Source: Fibrobacter sp.
Lineage (GTDB): Bacteria > Fibrobacterota > Fibrobacteria > Fibrobacterales > Fibrobacteraceae
Length of the DNA stretch: 40,501 nucleotides
Direction: 5' to 3'
Assembly: GCA_012523035.1 (NCBI GenBank)
Contig: JAAYJH010000010.1
Span: forward strand, 1 to 40,501
The position numbers and the translations under genes are program-made. The notes under the pieces are model-generated. The model did no database searches, had not been told where the DNA came from, and saw only the letters and a program-made list of their open reading frames with translations. Each line of letters begins with the position of its first letter. The stretch's first letter is position 1. Positions 1 to 8,334 of the stretch are shown here, piece after piece.

Positions 1-1
1 C

Positions 2-1177
2 AAAACATCTCCATTGTACAAAGTTCCAGTAAAAAATATAAACCAGAACGATGCAAAAGAGGACTCCAAAAAAGCTCCACCTAATTTTATCGTAGTGTTT
101 CTAGAATCCCATCGAGCACTCAATGTGGGTTTTCTCAATCCAAAACTAAAAGTCTCTCCCACTCCTTTTATGGATTCTCTTTCTTTATATTCTAGATTCT
201 GGTCTCGAATGCACACGAGTGGACTTCCCACTACAGGGGCTTTACTTTCTTCTCATATCGGTTTGCCTCACCACTCTCACTTGGCCCAAGCCACTGATTT
301 AGCTCACATTTCTATCCCCAGTTTTGCTTCTGTCTTGTCGGATTCTGGTTACAACACCCATTATTTTTCTGCCGCAGATCCAGCATGGGATAATTTAGGA
401 GTTTGGATGAGCAAGTGGTATCAATCGCAGCATTATCACCGAAATAGAGAGGATGATTCTACTTTTTTTAAGCATGCCAGTTCTTATATCAAAGACACCT
501 TAGCTTTGAATAAAGCTCCTTTTTTAGTCACTTTAATGACTCGATCGAATCACTACCCCTTTAATTTTGCCGCTGGAATGTCTAGCGAAGATAAAAAAAA
601 GCCTCTCATCGAACGTATTAATATTACAATGAACTATACCGACAGGCAACTCGCCCGGTTTATTCGATCCATACAAAACGAAGCTTGGTTTCAAAACACA
701 TACTTGATTGTACTTGCTGACCACGGGTTCCCTCTAGGTGAAAATGGCGTATCCACCATGAACGGCGGTGCGTTTTCAAATGCGACTTGGATTCCATTTT
801 TAATTTATGGAGAAGGCCTTGAAAAAGGAGAGGATTCTAGAAGTGCTTCTCAAATAGATATTGCTCCTACTATTTTGGATTTGGCAGGCATTTCTGTAGA
901 AAACTTCTTTATGGGACACAGTCTCATTCAAAACAACAATGGTTCTTTGTCTTTGGGGGCTTATTCAAACTCGGCTGCCATTGGATACCAAGGCTATCGA
1001 TTGATCACCCCTTACCCATGGAACCAAAACAGCCACTCTTGGTTGTTTCGCGAAGAGGATATATATCAGACACAAGATCTGAGCAAAGAAAAACCTCAAA
1101 TAGTAGATAAACTTCGAGCTACTTTAGATACTTTGATACGGCTTTCAGACCATCTCTTAGAAAAAGGGCTTCCATAA
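2..1177 (+). CDS. LtaS/OpgB-like sulfatase-fold enzyme, 5' end outside window
   Basis: The frame is open from the first bases of the window, so the N-terminus lies to the left; the earliest possible start inside (TTG at 14) is not credible. The visible part has the alkaline-phosphatase/sulfatase fold of phosphoglycerol and phosphoethanolamine transferases: a metal-ligand strand 'VVFLESHRALNVG', a 'GLPTTGALLSS' segment where family members place the threonine nucleophile, the 'SNHYPF' motif, and the late metal site 'LADHGFPLGENG'. Family members are anchored by N-terminal membrane helices and act on periplasmic glycans or lipids; those helices would be in the missing part. It ends three bases before the convergent lnt gene. 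The exact substrate cannot be told. Confidence 0.82.
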   Translation, partial: KTSPLYKVPVKNINQNDAKEDSKKAPPNFIVVFLESHRALNVGFLNPKLKVSPTPFMDSLSLYSRFWSRMHTSGLPTTGALLSSHIGLPHHSHLAQATDLAHISIPSFASVLSDSGYNTHYFSAADPAWDNLGVWMSKWYQSQHYHRNREDDSTFFKHASSYIKDTLALNKAPFLVTLMTRSNHYPFNFAAGMSSEDKKKPLIERINITMNYTDRQLARFIRSIQNEAWFQNTYLIVLADHGFPLGENGVSTMNGGAFSNATWIPFLIYGEGLEKGEDSRSASQIDIAPTILDLAGISVENFFMGHSLIQNNNGSLSLGAYSNSAAIGYQGYRLITPYPWNQNSHSWLFREEDIYQTQDLSKEKPQIVDKLRATLDTLIRLSDHLLEKGLP

Positions 1178-1180
1178 ATT

Positions 1181-3049
1181 TTAGTGGTCTGTCTTTTTGA
1201 ACTGCCTTTGATTTACCAAATAAACTAGTCCCAAATAGAAGAAGAAAAAAACCAAAAGGGAGTTTTCTACTAGATCACCGATGCGTGTGTATAAAGTGAT
1301 CCTATTTCGCAAAGGCATTTTTTGATGGATGATAGTTTCTGAAAAAAGCTCTGTCTGGTGTTTTAAATGGCCATAAGAATCAATGAATACAGATACACCA
1401 CTGTTGGCGTTTCGTGCTACAGGGTATGCATTTTCTATGGCTCGGTACCGAATTAAGTTGAGGTGTTGCCATGGAGCGGTGCTTTTTCCGAACCAGCCAT
1501 CATTAGTGATATTGACCATGAGCCGAGAACCTTTTCTAATGGCATCTCGGATTTGATCTCCATAAATAGCCTCATAGCAAATATAAGGTGTCCACTGGTA
1601 TGAATCATACACAGGTGTTTCTGTTCCTGGAGTAAAATCACCTTCACCAAAATCCACATAATTTAAAATAGAAAAAACATCATCGAAGGGAATCCTTTCA
1701 CTAAAGGGAACCAAATGCTGTTTAATGTACCTTTGAGGAGTACTCTCTGGCACTGGATCAAATAAAAAGGCGGCATTGTAAAGTTCTATGTTTTTATTGT
1801 GTTTTGGATGGGGGAGCACTTTATAATCCAGTGCACCGATAAACAAAGAAAGCTGGTGCTTCTGAGTCACTCCTTGGATAAATTCGATTTGTTCGGCGTG
1901 TCTATTCAAGACATCGGGGATAGCGGTTTCTGCCAAAACCAATAAATCTATAGAATCTAATCCTTTTTCTACTTTTACTAAATCCCATGTTTTGCTAGTG
2001 ACCGAATCAAAATAAGCTTTACTCCATTTTTTGATTTGAGGGATGCTGGGTTGCACCATTGCTATATTAGGGCTTTCTTTTTTATTTGCTATATAAAAGG
2101 CTTGCGCTTCTTTTTGTGAAAGCACATAATTCCCATGAAACCACAAAAGTCCTAGAACTAAAAGAGGGCTTAGGACCAAGTAATAGCGTTTTTTTAAGAT
2201 AGCATGGCTCACCAAAAGATTAGTACTCACGATTAAAGTGGTGTAACCAAAAATCCCGATCCATGGGAGTGTTTGTAACAAACTGAGGTGATGGCCCAAA
2301 CTATACCCAAGATGACTCCATGGAAAACTAAAATCACCTTTGCTACGGGTCATTTCTAAACCAGCATAAAATAGAGGGTACAAAATCACTAAAAATGCTT
2401 TGTCTCTTATTTTTACAAATACAAAAGCTGCCAAAACATGATAAGCCGCAAAAAAAGACACTAACAAAAAAAGTCCCGACAAAATAGCAAAAGCGGGCCC
2501 CACTTTCATTACATTATAAATCCAATAGTAATTGACAATATTGTAAATAAATCCAGCCCAAAAAGAAGCAAAAAGGGCTGTAGAAACGGATTCTTTGTAT
2601 AAGATGATGAACCAAGGCACCAAAAGCACAAAAGCTAAAGGGCCTAGAGGGAGTGGGGGAAAACTAAAAGCATAAGCAAGCCAAGATAGAGTGGCAATAG
2701 CCAAAACTCGAATGGAATTTTTAGTTTTAAAATGCAATGAGTTCCATTTGGCAAAATAAATAAACCATAAAATAAAAAGAGGCAGTGTGGATAATGCTAG
2801 CGAAAAAGAGCCTATGTGTCTGTAAAAAAGATAATCTATAATTAAAAACAAAAAATACAAAGCAGAGACACAATATATCCCTTTTAAGAATGGAGGCCGT
2901 GTTTTTTTCAATGCGAACAAAATCAAAGCCACTAAAAAGGGAATGACTTGCCAAGGATAAAAGTAAAAACCTTTAAGATGAGTTGGAGTGGAAAAGAATA
3001 ATACGACTTGTAAGATAAATTGAATTAGAAAAAAAATGCGGAAACTCAT
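1181..3049 (-). CDS. lnt: Apolipoprotein N-acyltransferase with N-terminal membrane extension
   Basis: Lnt transfers the third acyl chain to the N-terminal cysteine of lipoproteins in the inner membrane. The C-terminal nitrilase-like domain keeps the catalytic triad: Glu in 'VLAETAIPD' (about residue 372), Lys in 'IKQHLVPFSE' (about 446) and Cys in 'YICYEAIYGD' (about 490). 'RYRAIENAYPVARNANSG' is also typical. At 622 aa it is about 100 residues longer than usual; the extra is a hydrophobic N-terminal block of several predicted helices before the canonical first helix near residue 110. Its start overlaps the rsmI stop by 4 nt (ATGA), so the two are translationally coupled. The many lipoproteins in this window fit the role. 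Confidence 0.95.
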   Translation of the reverse strand: MSFRIFFLIQFILQVVLFFSTPTHLKGFYFYPWQVIPFLVALILFALKKTRPPFLKGIYCVSALYFLFLIIDYLFYRHIGSFSLALSTLPLFILWFIYFAKWNSLHFKTKNSIRVLAIATLSWLAYAFSFPPLPLGPLAFVLLVPWFIILYKESVSTALFASFWAGFIYNIVNYYWIYNVMKVGPAFAILSGLFLLVSFFAAYHVLAAFVFVKIRDKAFLVILYPLFYAGLEMTRSKGDFSFPWSHLGYSLGHHLSLLQTLPWIGIFGYTTLIVSTNLLVSHAILKKRYYLVLSPLLVLGLLWFHGNYVLSQKEAQAFYIANKKESPNIAMVQPSIPQIKKWSKAYFDSVTSKTWDLVKVEKGLDSIDLLVLAETAIPDVLNRHAEQIEFIQGVTQKHQLSLFIGALDYKVLPHPKHNKNIELYNAAFLFDPVPESTPQRYIKQHLVPFSERIPFDDVFSILNYVDFGEGDFTPGTETPVYDSYQWTPYICYEAIYGDQIRDAIRKGSRLMVNITNDGWFGKSTAPWQHLNLIRYRAIENAYPVARNANSGVSVFIDSYGHLKHQTELFSETIIHQKMPLRNRITLYTRIGDLVENSLLVFFFFYLGLVYLVNQRQFKKTDH

Positions 3050-3732
3050 AAACCACCTTTTCCTTGCGGGTGAAATATTAAAACATACTCTCCTTTAGGA
3101 TTTTTATTTTGGTAATGCTCTATGAGTTCTGATGTTTTTTGGATCAAATGTTCTTCGAATTTTTTGGTGAGTTCACGCATTAAAGCGAGTAGAATGTCTC
3201 CAAAAACAAGGTGTATTTCATTTAAAAATTTAAGGAGATGATGGGGGCTCACATAAAAGATCAATGTGCTGTCTGCTTCTTCTTTTAATTTTTCTAAAAG
3301 TCGTATCCTTTGGGCACTTTTTTTGGGAGAAAAGTTTTCAAATCTAAATTTATCGGTGGGCATGCCCGAAGCCACAAGAGCGGTGAGCATGGCACTAGCA
3401 CCGGGGATGGAGCGAACAGGAATCTGTTCGCGCACGCACTCCCGAACTAAATTGAAGGCGGGGTCTGCAATACCGGGAGTGCCTGCATCGCTTATCAAAG
3501 CGATGCTCCCCTTTTCTTGTAGGTATTCTACATACTTTGGGGTTTGCCTTTCTTTATTAAAATCATGGTAAGCCTCTACAGGAGTTTGAATCCCATAGTG
3601 ATTTAACAAAAGTCTAGAATGTCTAGTATCTTCGGCCAAAATCAAAGGAACTTCTTTTAAAATGCGTACAGCCCTAAAAGTAATATCTTCTAAATTTCCA
3701 ATAGGGGTAGAGACAATATAAAGAGTATTCAT
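3046..3732 (-). CDS. rsmI: 16S rRNA (cytidine-1402-2'-O)-methyltransferase
   Basis: RsmI 2'-O-methylates C1402 in the decoding centre of 16S rRNA using SAM. The sequence opens with the family signature 'VSTPIGNLEDITFRA', followed by 'AEDTRHSRLL', 'ISDAGTPGIADP' and 'SIPGASAML', all part of the tetrapyrrole-methylase-like SAM fold. At 228 aa it is shorter than the E. coli enzyme (about 286), lacking the C-terminal domain, as in several other phyla. It lies 14 nt after a small lipoprotein gene and overlaps lnt by ATGA, so one minus-strand transcript is likely. Confidence 0.95.
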   Translation of the reverse strand: MNTLYIVSTPIGNLEDITFRAVRILKEVPLILAEDTRHSRLLLNHYGIQTPVEAYHDFNKERQTPKYVEYLQEKGSIALISDAGTPGIADPAFNLVRECVREQIPVRSIPGASAMLTALVASGMPTDKFRFENFSPKKSAQRIRLLEKLKEEADSTLIFYVSPHHLLKFLNEIHLVFGDILLALMRELTKKFEEHLIQKTSELIEHYQNKNPKGEYVLIFHPQGKGGL

Positions 3733-3746
3733 ATTTAAAATTTAAC

Positions 3747-4289
3747 TTAAAATTCAAAAATAATGCCTTCATCCACTTTTTTTTGCAGTTCCAATGCATG
3801 CTGTAACCTATAAATTAACTTTTCGTGCACCCAATCCACTCGATTCATTAAGGATTTTTCTCTAAAAACTCCATACCAAAAAAACTCAAAGTCCTCTTCT
3901 TCTATAAAAACCAATCTTTGCACCAAAATATCACCACAAATCAGCTCTAATTTCCCTTTTAAAACAATGTTTCCATTTACAGGGAGTGCCGGCCAAAAGG
4001 GTACAAACATGGCAAGTCCAATATACCAGAGACTCTCTTTTTGATGTTGGATTTTTTCTTCGATATGCATTGAAAACTGACACGCCGTTTGAACAGAATC
4101 GGGTAAAATTTTTGTGTAGGCTAAAATCAAATTTTCTGAAGGAACAATCGCTTCTCCATTTAAATAAAGGGAAAATGTTTTGGGCCTATAGGCTGTTTCT
4201 GCAAGGGAATGCTTTAACTTAGTCCCAGAATAATCAGGACTACAAGCTTGTAAAAACAAAGCTAAAATGAGAAGAAGGATTGTTAGCAT
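3747..4289 (-). CDS. Predicted lipoprotein, function unknown
   Basis: A protein of 180 aa with a short hydrophobic signal ending in the lipobox 'LQAC' at residues 13-16, so cleavage before Cys16 and lipidation are expected. The mature part is mixed alpha/beta with a hydrophobic stretch 'YIGLAMFVPFWPALPVNG' near residues 90-110 and a strand-rich C-terminal half; no family was recognised. It is the first gene of the minus-strand group with rsmI (14 nt gap) and lnt. No Shine-Dalgarno sequence is obvious before the ATG, as for several genes here. Confidence 0.7.
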   Translation of the reverse strand: MLTILLLILALFLQACSPDYSGTKLKHSLAETAYRPKTFSLYLNGEAIVPSENLILAYTKILPDSVQTACQFSMHIEEKIQHQKESLWYIGLAMFVPFWPALPVNGNIVLKGKLELICGDILVQRLVFIEEEDFEFFWYGVFREKSLMNRVDWVHEKLIYRLQHALELQKKVDEGIIFEF

Positions 4290-4349
4290 ATCAAAACAAA
4301 ATAGAATAATAAATTTATTTTACTTAGAATGAGTGTCGAAATGTGAAAT

Positions 4350-4373
4350 AAACCAGGCGCTTCTGAAACTTCC
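4350..4373 (-). repeat. 24-nt conserved element, copy A
   Basis: Read on the minus strand this is one of four near-identical 24-mers in the window (others at 9725, 26881 and 39690). It matches the other two intergenic copies at 20 of 24 positions and the copy at 26881 at 21 of 24. The invariant part includes GAAGT and CGCCTGG. It lies in the divergent gap between the lipoprotein gene (start 4289) and the lpxH-like gene. No inverted partner was seen next to this copy. Confidence 0.6.
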
Positions 4374-4407
4374 TATTTTAATCATATAGTTTTACTAAAT
4401 TTAAAAA

Positions 4408-5144
4408 ATGCGAGACAAGATTTATTTTATTCAGATGCCCATTTAGGGGCTTTTCCAGAAAACTCCGTGAAGGATCGAGAGGAATGGCTCATAAAAACTT
4501 TATTGTCCTGGAAAGAAAAGGCTAGCCATATTGTTATTTTAGGGGATTTGTTTGAATTTTGGTTCGAATATAAACATTATGTCAATCGACATCATTTTAA
4601 GCTTTTTAAGGCTTTTTTAGAATTGAAAATGTCGGGTGTGGAAGTGCATTATATCAAAGGAAATCATGATTTTGCCTTAGAAGATTTTTTCCCTAAAGAA
4701 TTAGGGGTTCAAGTTCATAAGGAGTTTGTTTTAAATGCCCATGGAAAAAAGTTTTTTTGTGTGCATGGCGATGGGATTCCCCCTTCTGATAGGGGCTATC
4801 GATTTTTGCGTCGAATTTTAGACTTTCCTTTGAATCGTTTCTTATTTAAACTTTTGCATCCAGACTGGGGTATGAACTTAGCCGCCATAATAGGGAAAAA
4901 AAGCCGCCAATGGAATCAAGAAGCAGAAATCGATCTGGATTCTTATTTCAAAGCAGGCGAAAACAAAATAAAAGATCTAGGTGTGGATTATTTTATCCAT
5001 GGACACCACCATATTCAAGGAGTCTGGGACATTCCAAACGGTCAAGTGGTGAGCCCTGGACAATGGTTGTTCTTTTTGTCTTATGCTGTTTATGATTCCC
5101 AAAACGGCTTTCAACTGGTAAAAGTAAAACCTGAACTTTTGTAA
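4408..5144 (+). CDS. lpxH: UDP-2,3-diacylglucosamine diphosphatase-like phosphoesterase, frame break near N-terminus
   Basis: This is a calcineurin-like metallophosphoesterase of the LpxH group, which removes UMP from UDP-2,3-diacylglucosamine in lipid A synthesis. All metal motifs are present: 'SDAHLG', 'LGDLFEFW', 'KGNHDF', 'VHGDG' and 'HGHHH'. The main frame has no ATG, GTG or TTG before 'SDAHLG'; its first one is GTG 4467, after the first metal ligands. ATG 4408 in the neighbouring frame encodes MRDKIYFI and then hits a stop. One extra T near 4429-4432 would join them into the family-typical 'KIYFISDAHLG'; the span 4408-5144 is one base short of a whole number of codons. The reason may be a mutation, an assembly error or recoding. 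Confidence 0.8.
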
Positions 5145-5154
5145 AATTAGAAGT

Positions 5155-5541
5155 TTATTGATTCAATCGTTCTTCAGAAGTTTTTCGATAGCTATTCACC
5201 TGTTTGCTACCCCACAAAGTACCCACTAAATCAGTACTGGCAATGCGATCCCACCACTCGTCTAGCCAACACCAATGGTGAAGCTCTCCATTTTCATCGG
5301 TGATAGTCCAATCTTGATGTACAGAAAAACGCATTGTTTTTTCATTTTCAGTGAGAATCCAGACTCGATCCACTGTTTTTTTGTAAACGAAAACATTCAA
5401 AGCAATGATGATCGCTGATATAATAATACTTCCCCTGTGATTTTTTTTACTCAACATATAAATCAAGGTAAAAACAAGTAAAATGATAAAAGCTCCAACA
5501 TTGTAGTGGACCGAGTAAAATTGTTTAAGCACTTCAAACAT
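5155..5541 (-). CDS. Small membrane protein, function unknown
   Basis: A protein of 128 aa with two predicted transmembrane segments (about residues 16-31 and 37-53) separated by a basic turn 'SKKNHRG', then a soluble tail rich in Trp, Asp and Glu ('HHWCWLDEWWDRIAST'). No family was recognised. A good Shine-Dalgarno (GGAGG, 6 nt before the ATG) supports the start. It lies 31 nt downstream of the 5573-6244 gene on the same strand, probably in the same transcript, and converges on the lpxH-like gene with a gap of 10 nt. Confidence 0.65.
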   Translation of the reverse strand: MFEVLKQFYSVHYNVGAFIILLVFTLIYMLSKKNHRGSIIISAIIIALNVFVYKKTVDRVWILTENEKTMRFSVHQDWTITDENGELHHWCWLDEWWDRIASTDLVGTLWGSKQVNSYRKTSEERLNQ

Positions 5542-5572
5542 TTAGATCCTCCCAAAAAATGATTTTATAACA

Positions 5573-6244
5573 CTATTTTTGAAGCATCTTCTTCACACTA
5601 AAAGTGACGGTATCTCCCTTAATATGACAGCGAGTCCTGTAGCTTTCTTTGGGGAGAGGGATACCTTCTGCACTCAGTGTACCCATAAAAGAGGCGTTGG
5701 CATGGCTTGCAATGGAGCGTACATTGATAAAACCTCTTTGGATAAATTTCAAAGTAAATTCTTTCTTCTTTGAATCATAATAAGGGATAAAAGTGTGGTT
5801 TTTTCTTGTATCAATCTCTTCCATGGCTTTTTTGTCAAAGATAAGAGTCCCACGAGTGCTAATAGAAACCATAGGGAGTCCAGAAGAGTTTCGACAAGGA
5901 TAGTGCACCCACTCTCCGCCGGTGGGGAGATTATCAGGACTTCTTTTGCCAGAATATATAAGACTTTTACCTTCTCTTTTTAACTTTAGGTGGCCTATAG
6001 AAACTTTAATTCCCGCTTTCGTCATAGCTCCTTTTAAGAAAAGGATAAAACCTTTATTACTAGGAATCACTCTAAATGAAGTTTCTGTAACATTACTTAA
6101 TGGAGTGATACGAATTTGTTTTGTTGTGGAATTGTATTCCAACTCCGCATAAGGGGTGGATTTTAAGTTTAATTCTTCGGCAGCCGCAGCTTGTATGCGA
6201 AGAAAACCGCGGATGTCCATTTTGGCATTAATACTTGTTAACAT
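5573..6244 (-). CDS. Protein with internal duplication, function unknown
   Basis: A 223-aa protein without signal peptide or membrane segment, so probably cytoplasmic. It has two similar halves. Each begins with a strand-helix-strand unit ('DIRGFLRIQAAAAEELNL' then 'AELEYNSTTKQIRI'; 'STRGTLIFDKKAMEEI' then 'FIPYYDSKKKEFTL') and continues with a second unit containing 'LKGAMTKAGI' or 'GTLSAEGIPL'. The first units have the look of small swapped-hairpin DNA-binding folds (AbrB-like), but this is weak inference. GAGG lies 6-9 nt before the ATG. It probably heads a two-gene transcript with the small membrane protein at 5155-5541. Confidence 0.65.
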   Translation of the reverse strand: MLTSINAKMDIRGFLRIQAAAAEELNLKSTPYAELEYNSTTKQIRITPLSNVTETSFRVIPSNKGFILFLKGAMTKAGIKVSIGHLKLKREGKSLIYSGKRSPDNLPTGGEWVHYPCRNSSGLPMVSISTRGTLIFDKKAMEEIDTRKNHTFIPYYDSKKKEFTLKFIQRGFINVRSIASHANASFMGTLSAEGIPLPKESYRTRCHIKGDTVTFSVKKMLQK

Positions 6245-6476
6245 ATTGACCTCATTTTCATAGAATGGTTAAAGTGTATTTATAAATGTATTTTAACAAA
6301 CATTTTTATTTGCTCCAAACAAATAAAGTTTTTTATATCTTATAAAAAATGTAGCTTATACACATTTTAACGCTTTACTTGGAGGGTAAACTAAGTAAAA
6401 CTGGAGTTGTGGAGTTTCATCTATATAAACTAGAAAAAACATATTTAAGAAACTAGTCTTTTTTTACAAATAGCAT

Positions 6477-7238
6477 TTAATTATACAAATTCAAAGCATT
6501 TTGTAATACTTTAACAAAATCATCTCCATTTCGTGAGAAAACTTTAACCTTTTTGTGGTTTTGAATAGAATTTTGAGTGAATTTGGCTTTTTCGATCTTA
6601 TCCTGAATCAACAGGATGTTTTTTTCATTCCCTGTAGATAAATCTTTTAACTTGGTCGTATCTCTGATTAAAAACTTGGGTCTCAAAAAACGATACTTTT
6701 CGTTCACTTGTTCTTTAATGCTTGGGATAGGGTCTATTAAAATCAATAGTTGATCTTTTGTCACTCGATGACTTGCCACAATGGCCCCCACCCCCCTTCC
6801 TGCTAAGATAAGATTTGGATTTATTTGTTGAGCACACTCTAAAATGGCTTTTGAGTCATCAAGAAAAGTTTGTTGAGAAGCTCGTCCTTTATTTCCGGCA
6901 GAACCTCTATAATTAAATGCAATGACTTCAAAATCTAAAGTATTTGTAGATGCCAAAAATTGTGCCGCATCTTCTTCGGAATCGGGGTAGTAGAGTATAG
7001 ATTTTTTAGATTGATGTTTTGATTTCCATCCATTTAAAATAGTCTTGTCTGGCAATACGCAGTGTATGGGAATGCTTGTAGATTCTATGTGTTTTCGCGA
7101 TTCTTGGTGTGTAATGGCTCGTGGATAAGCTTGTTGCCTTTCCGTAAGCATCAAATAAAAAACCATAGAAAAATAGACTAAAACTAGAATGCCTAGTATT
7201 CGCAGTAACCTGAAGAGTGTAGATTTTAGAAATAACAT
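6477..7238 (-). CDS. Membrane-anchored alpha/beta-hydrolase-fold protein lacking the nucleophile
   Basis: The N-terminus has one hydrophobic helix ('LLRILGILVLVYFSMVFYLM'); the rest resembles the alpha/beta-hydrolase fold of the Bem46/ABHD13 type, with 'VIAFNYRGSAGNKG' before the lid and helix and 'NLILAGRGVGAIVASH' at the nucleophile elbow. The usual G-x-S-x-G serine is replaced by glycine (GRGVG), and the expected catalytic histidine near the end is absent ('FSRNGDDFVK'). It is therefore probably not a working esterase. I prefer ATG 7238 over TTG 7268 because it sits right before the hydrophobic helix. It is monocistronic as far as can be seen. Confidence 0.7.
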   Translation of the reverse strand: MLFLKSTLFRLLRILGILVLVYFSMVFYLMLTERQQAYPRAITHQESRKHIESTSIPIHCVLPDKTILNGWKSKHQSKKSILYYPDSEEDAAQFLASTNTLDFEVIAFNYRGSAGNKGRASQQTFLDDSKAILECAQQINPNLILAGRGVGAIVASHRVTKDQLLILIDPIPSIKEQVNEKYRFLRPKFLIRDTTKLKDLSTGNEKNILLIQDKIEKAKFTQNSIQNHKKVKVFSRNGDDFVKVLQNALNLYN

Positions 7239-7320
7239 CAAAACAATAATAGCTTTTTTAGCGGACAATAAGCTTTGTAAAAATATTAGCCAGAAACTGT
7301 AGTGTTTTAAATTTTTGCGA

Positions 7321-7360
7321 TAAAAAAAATAAGGAGCTCTGTTTATTAAACAGAACTCCT
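7321..7360 (-). terminator. Intrinsic terminator on the minus strand
   Basis: A 13-nt stem with one mismatch (7332-7344 with 7348-7360, loop of three) is followed on the minus strand by a T run (7322-7328). No recognised minus-strand gene lies upstream of it, because the next gene (7510) is on the plus strand. It would end a short minus-strand transcript from 7361-7509 and shields the hydrolase-like gene from it. Confidence 0.7.
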
Positions 7361-7373
7361 AAGGATGGGATTG

Positions 7374-7479
7374 GGTGTTCTCTAATTATAGGTAAAAAAA
7401 GAAGTAAAAATAACAACAAAAACAAATTTCCCCCTAAAAGTGTTCTCAAATCGTTCTTTTTTTTTCCTTAGGTGTTCCC
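7374..7479 (+). promoter_or_regulatory. Three direct repeats RGTGTTCYC upstream of TIGR02147 gene
   Basis: GGTGTTCTC at 7374-7382, AGTGTTCTC at 7439-7447 and GGTGTTCCC at 7471-7479 share eight or more of nine bases and have similar AT-rich right flanks. Their spacings are 65 and 32 bp, close to six and three helical turns, which suggests protein binding on one face of the DNA. The last copy lies just upstream of a possible -10 (TATATT, about 7496-7501) for the gene starting at 7510. An autoregulatory operator is inference. Confidence 0.4.
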
Positions 7480-7509
7480 GAAATTCTATAAAAAACTATA
7501 TTAATAAGT

Positions 7510-8334
7510 ATGAATGTTTTCGCCTATTACAATTATCGAAATTATTTAAAAGATTATTACGACTATCGTAAATCGGTGAATCGCTATTTTTCTTATAGAG
7601 CATTTGCAAAAAAAGCGGGTTTCACTTCTTCTGGGTTATACTTAGATTTGGTCAAAGGACGAAAATCTCTAACACCTCAAATGCTCATTAAATTTGTTAC
7701 AGCACTTGGTTTAAATGAAAGAGAAACTAAATACTTTAAATTGATGGTGGATTTCACTCATGCCACAGACCCTCAATCTAAACAATTAATTTTTGAAAAA
7801 ATGTCTTCTCTATTGCCAAGAAGCATTAAATTGCTCACTAGGAATCAGCAAGAATATTATTCAAAATGGTACCACATTGTGGTTCGAGAAGCTTTAGCAG
7901 TGCTCCAGATCAACAATAAAAACATTCAAGAATTGGCTTTGTTTTTAACTCCAAAAATCACCCTTCCTCAAGCAAAGCGAACTATACAACTGTTGCTAGA
8001 TTTAGATTTAATCGAAGAAGTAGACGGTTTTTACAAACCAATGCACAAAACCATATCTAGTAGTCCAGAACTTTCACCCTTATTTGTACACGAATTTCAA
8101 AAGCAAATGATGGATTTAGCAAAAAATGCTTTAGATCACTTTAGTGCTGAGCGGCGAAATATATCTTGCACCACAATGAGTGTTTCTGCACAGGGTTTAG
8201 AGAGAATTATTCATAAAATAGATGCATTTCGACAAGAAATTATAGATATTGTGAGATCGGATGAGGATGAAACTATGGTTTGTGAATTTAACATACAATT
8301 TTTTCCAATTTCAAAAGAAAAGGAGCCCCAATGA
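7510..8334 (+). CDS. TIGR02147 family putative regulator
   Basis: A 274-aa protein of the TIGR02147 (DUF4423-like) family, which is amplified in Fibrobacter. Family features are the opening 'YYNYRNYLKDYYDYRK', a helix-turn-helix-like block 'SYRAFAKKAGFTSSGLY' and 'GRKSLTPQMLIKFVTALGL' (residues 28-72), then 'ERETKYFKLMVDF'. A winged-helix-like segment occurs near 'TLPQAKRTIQLLLDL'. The family is treated as transcription regulators; no target is known to me. Its stop overlaps the start of a lipoprotein gene by ATGA, so the two are coupled. No Shine-Dalgarno is visible; the upstream gap holds three direct repeats. Confidence 0.88.
   Translation: MNVFAYYNYRNYLKDYYDYRKSVNRYFSYRAFAKKAGFTSSGLYLDLVKGRKSLTPQMLIKFVTALGLNERETKYFKLMVDFTHATDPQSKQLIFEKMSSLLPRSIKLLTRNQQEYYSKWYHIVVREALAVLQINNKNIQELALFLTPKITLPQAKRTIQLLLDLDLIEEVDGFYKPMHKTISSSPELSPLFVHEFQKQMMDLAKNALDHFSAERRNISCTTMSVSAQGLERIIHKIDAFRQEIIDIVRSDEDETMVCEFNIQFFPISKEKEPQ

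Noticed and set aside
7258-7449. 63-codon minus-strand frame with a hydrophobic start
   Set aside because: It starts with TTG, reads straight through a strong terminator hairpin and overlaps the hydrolase-like gene start; low-complexity T-rich sequence explains the leucine run.
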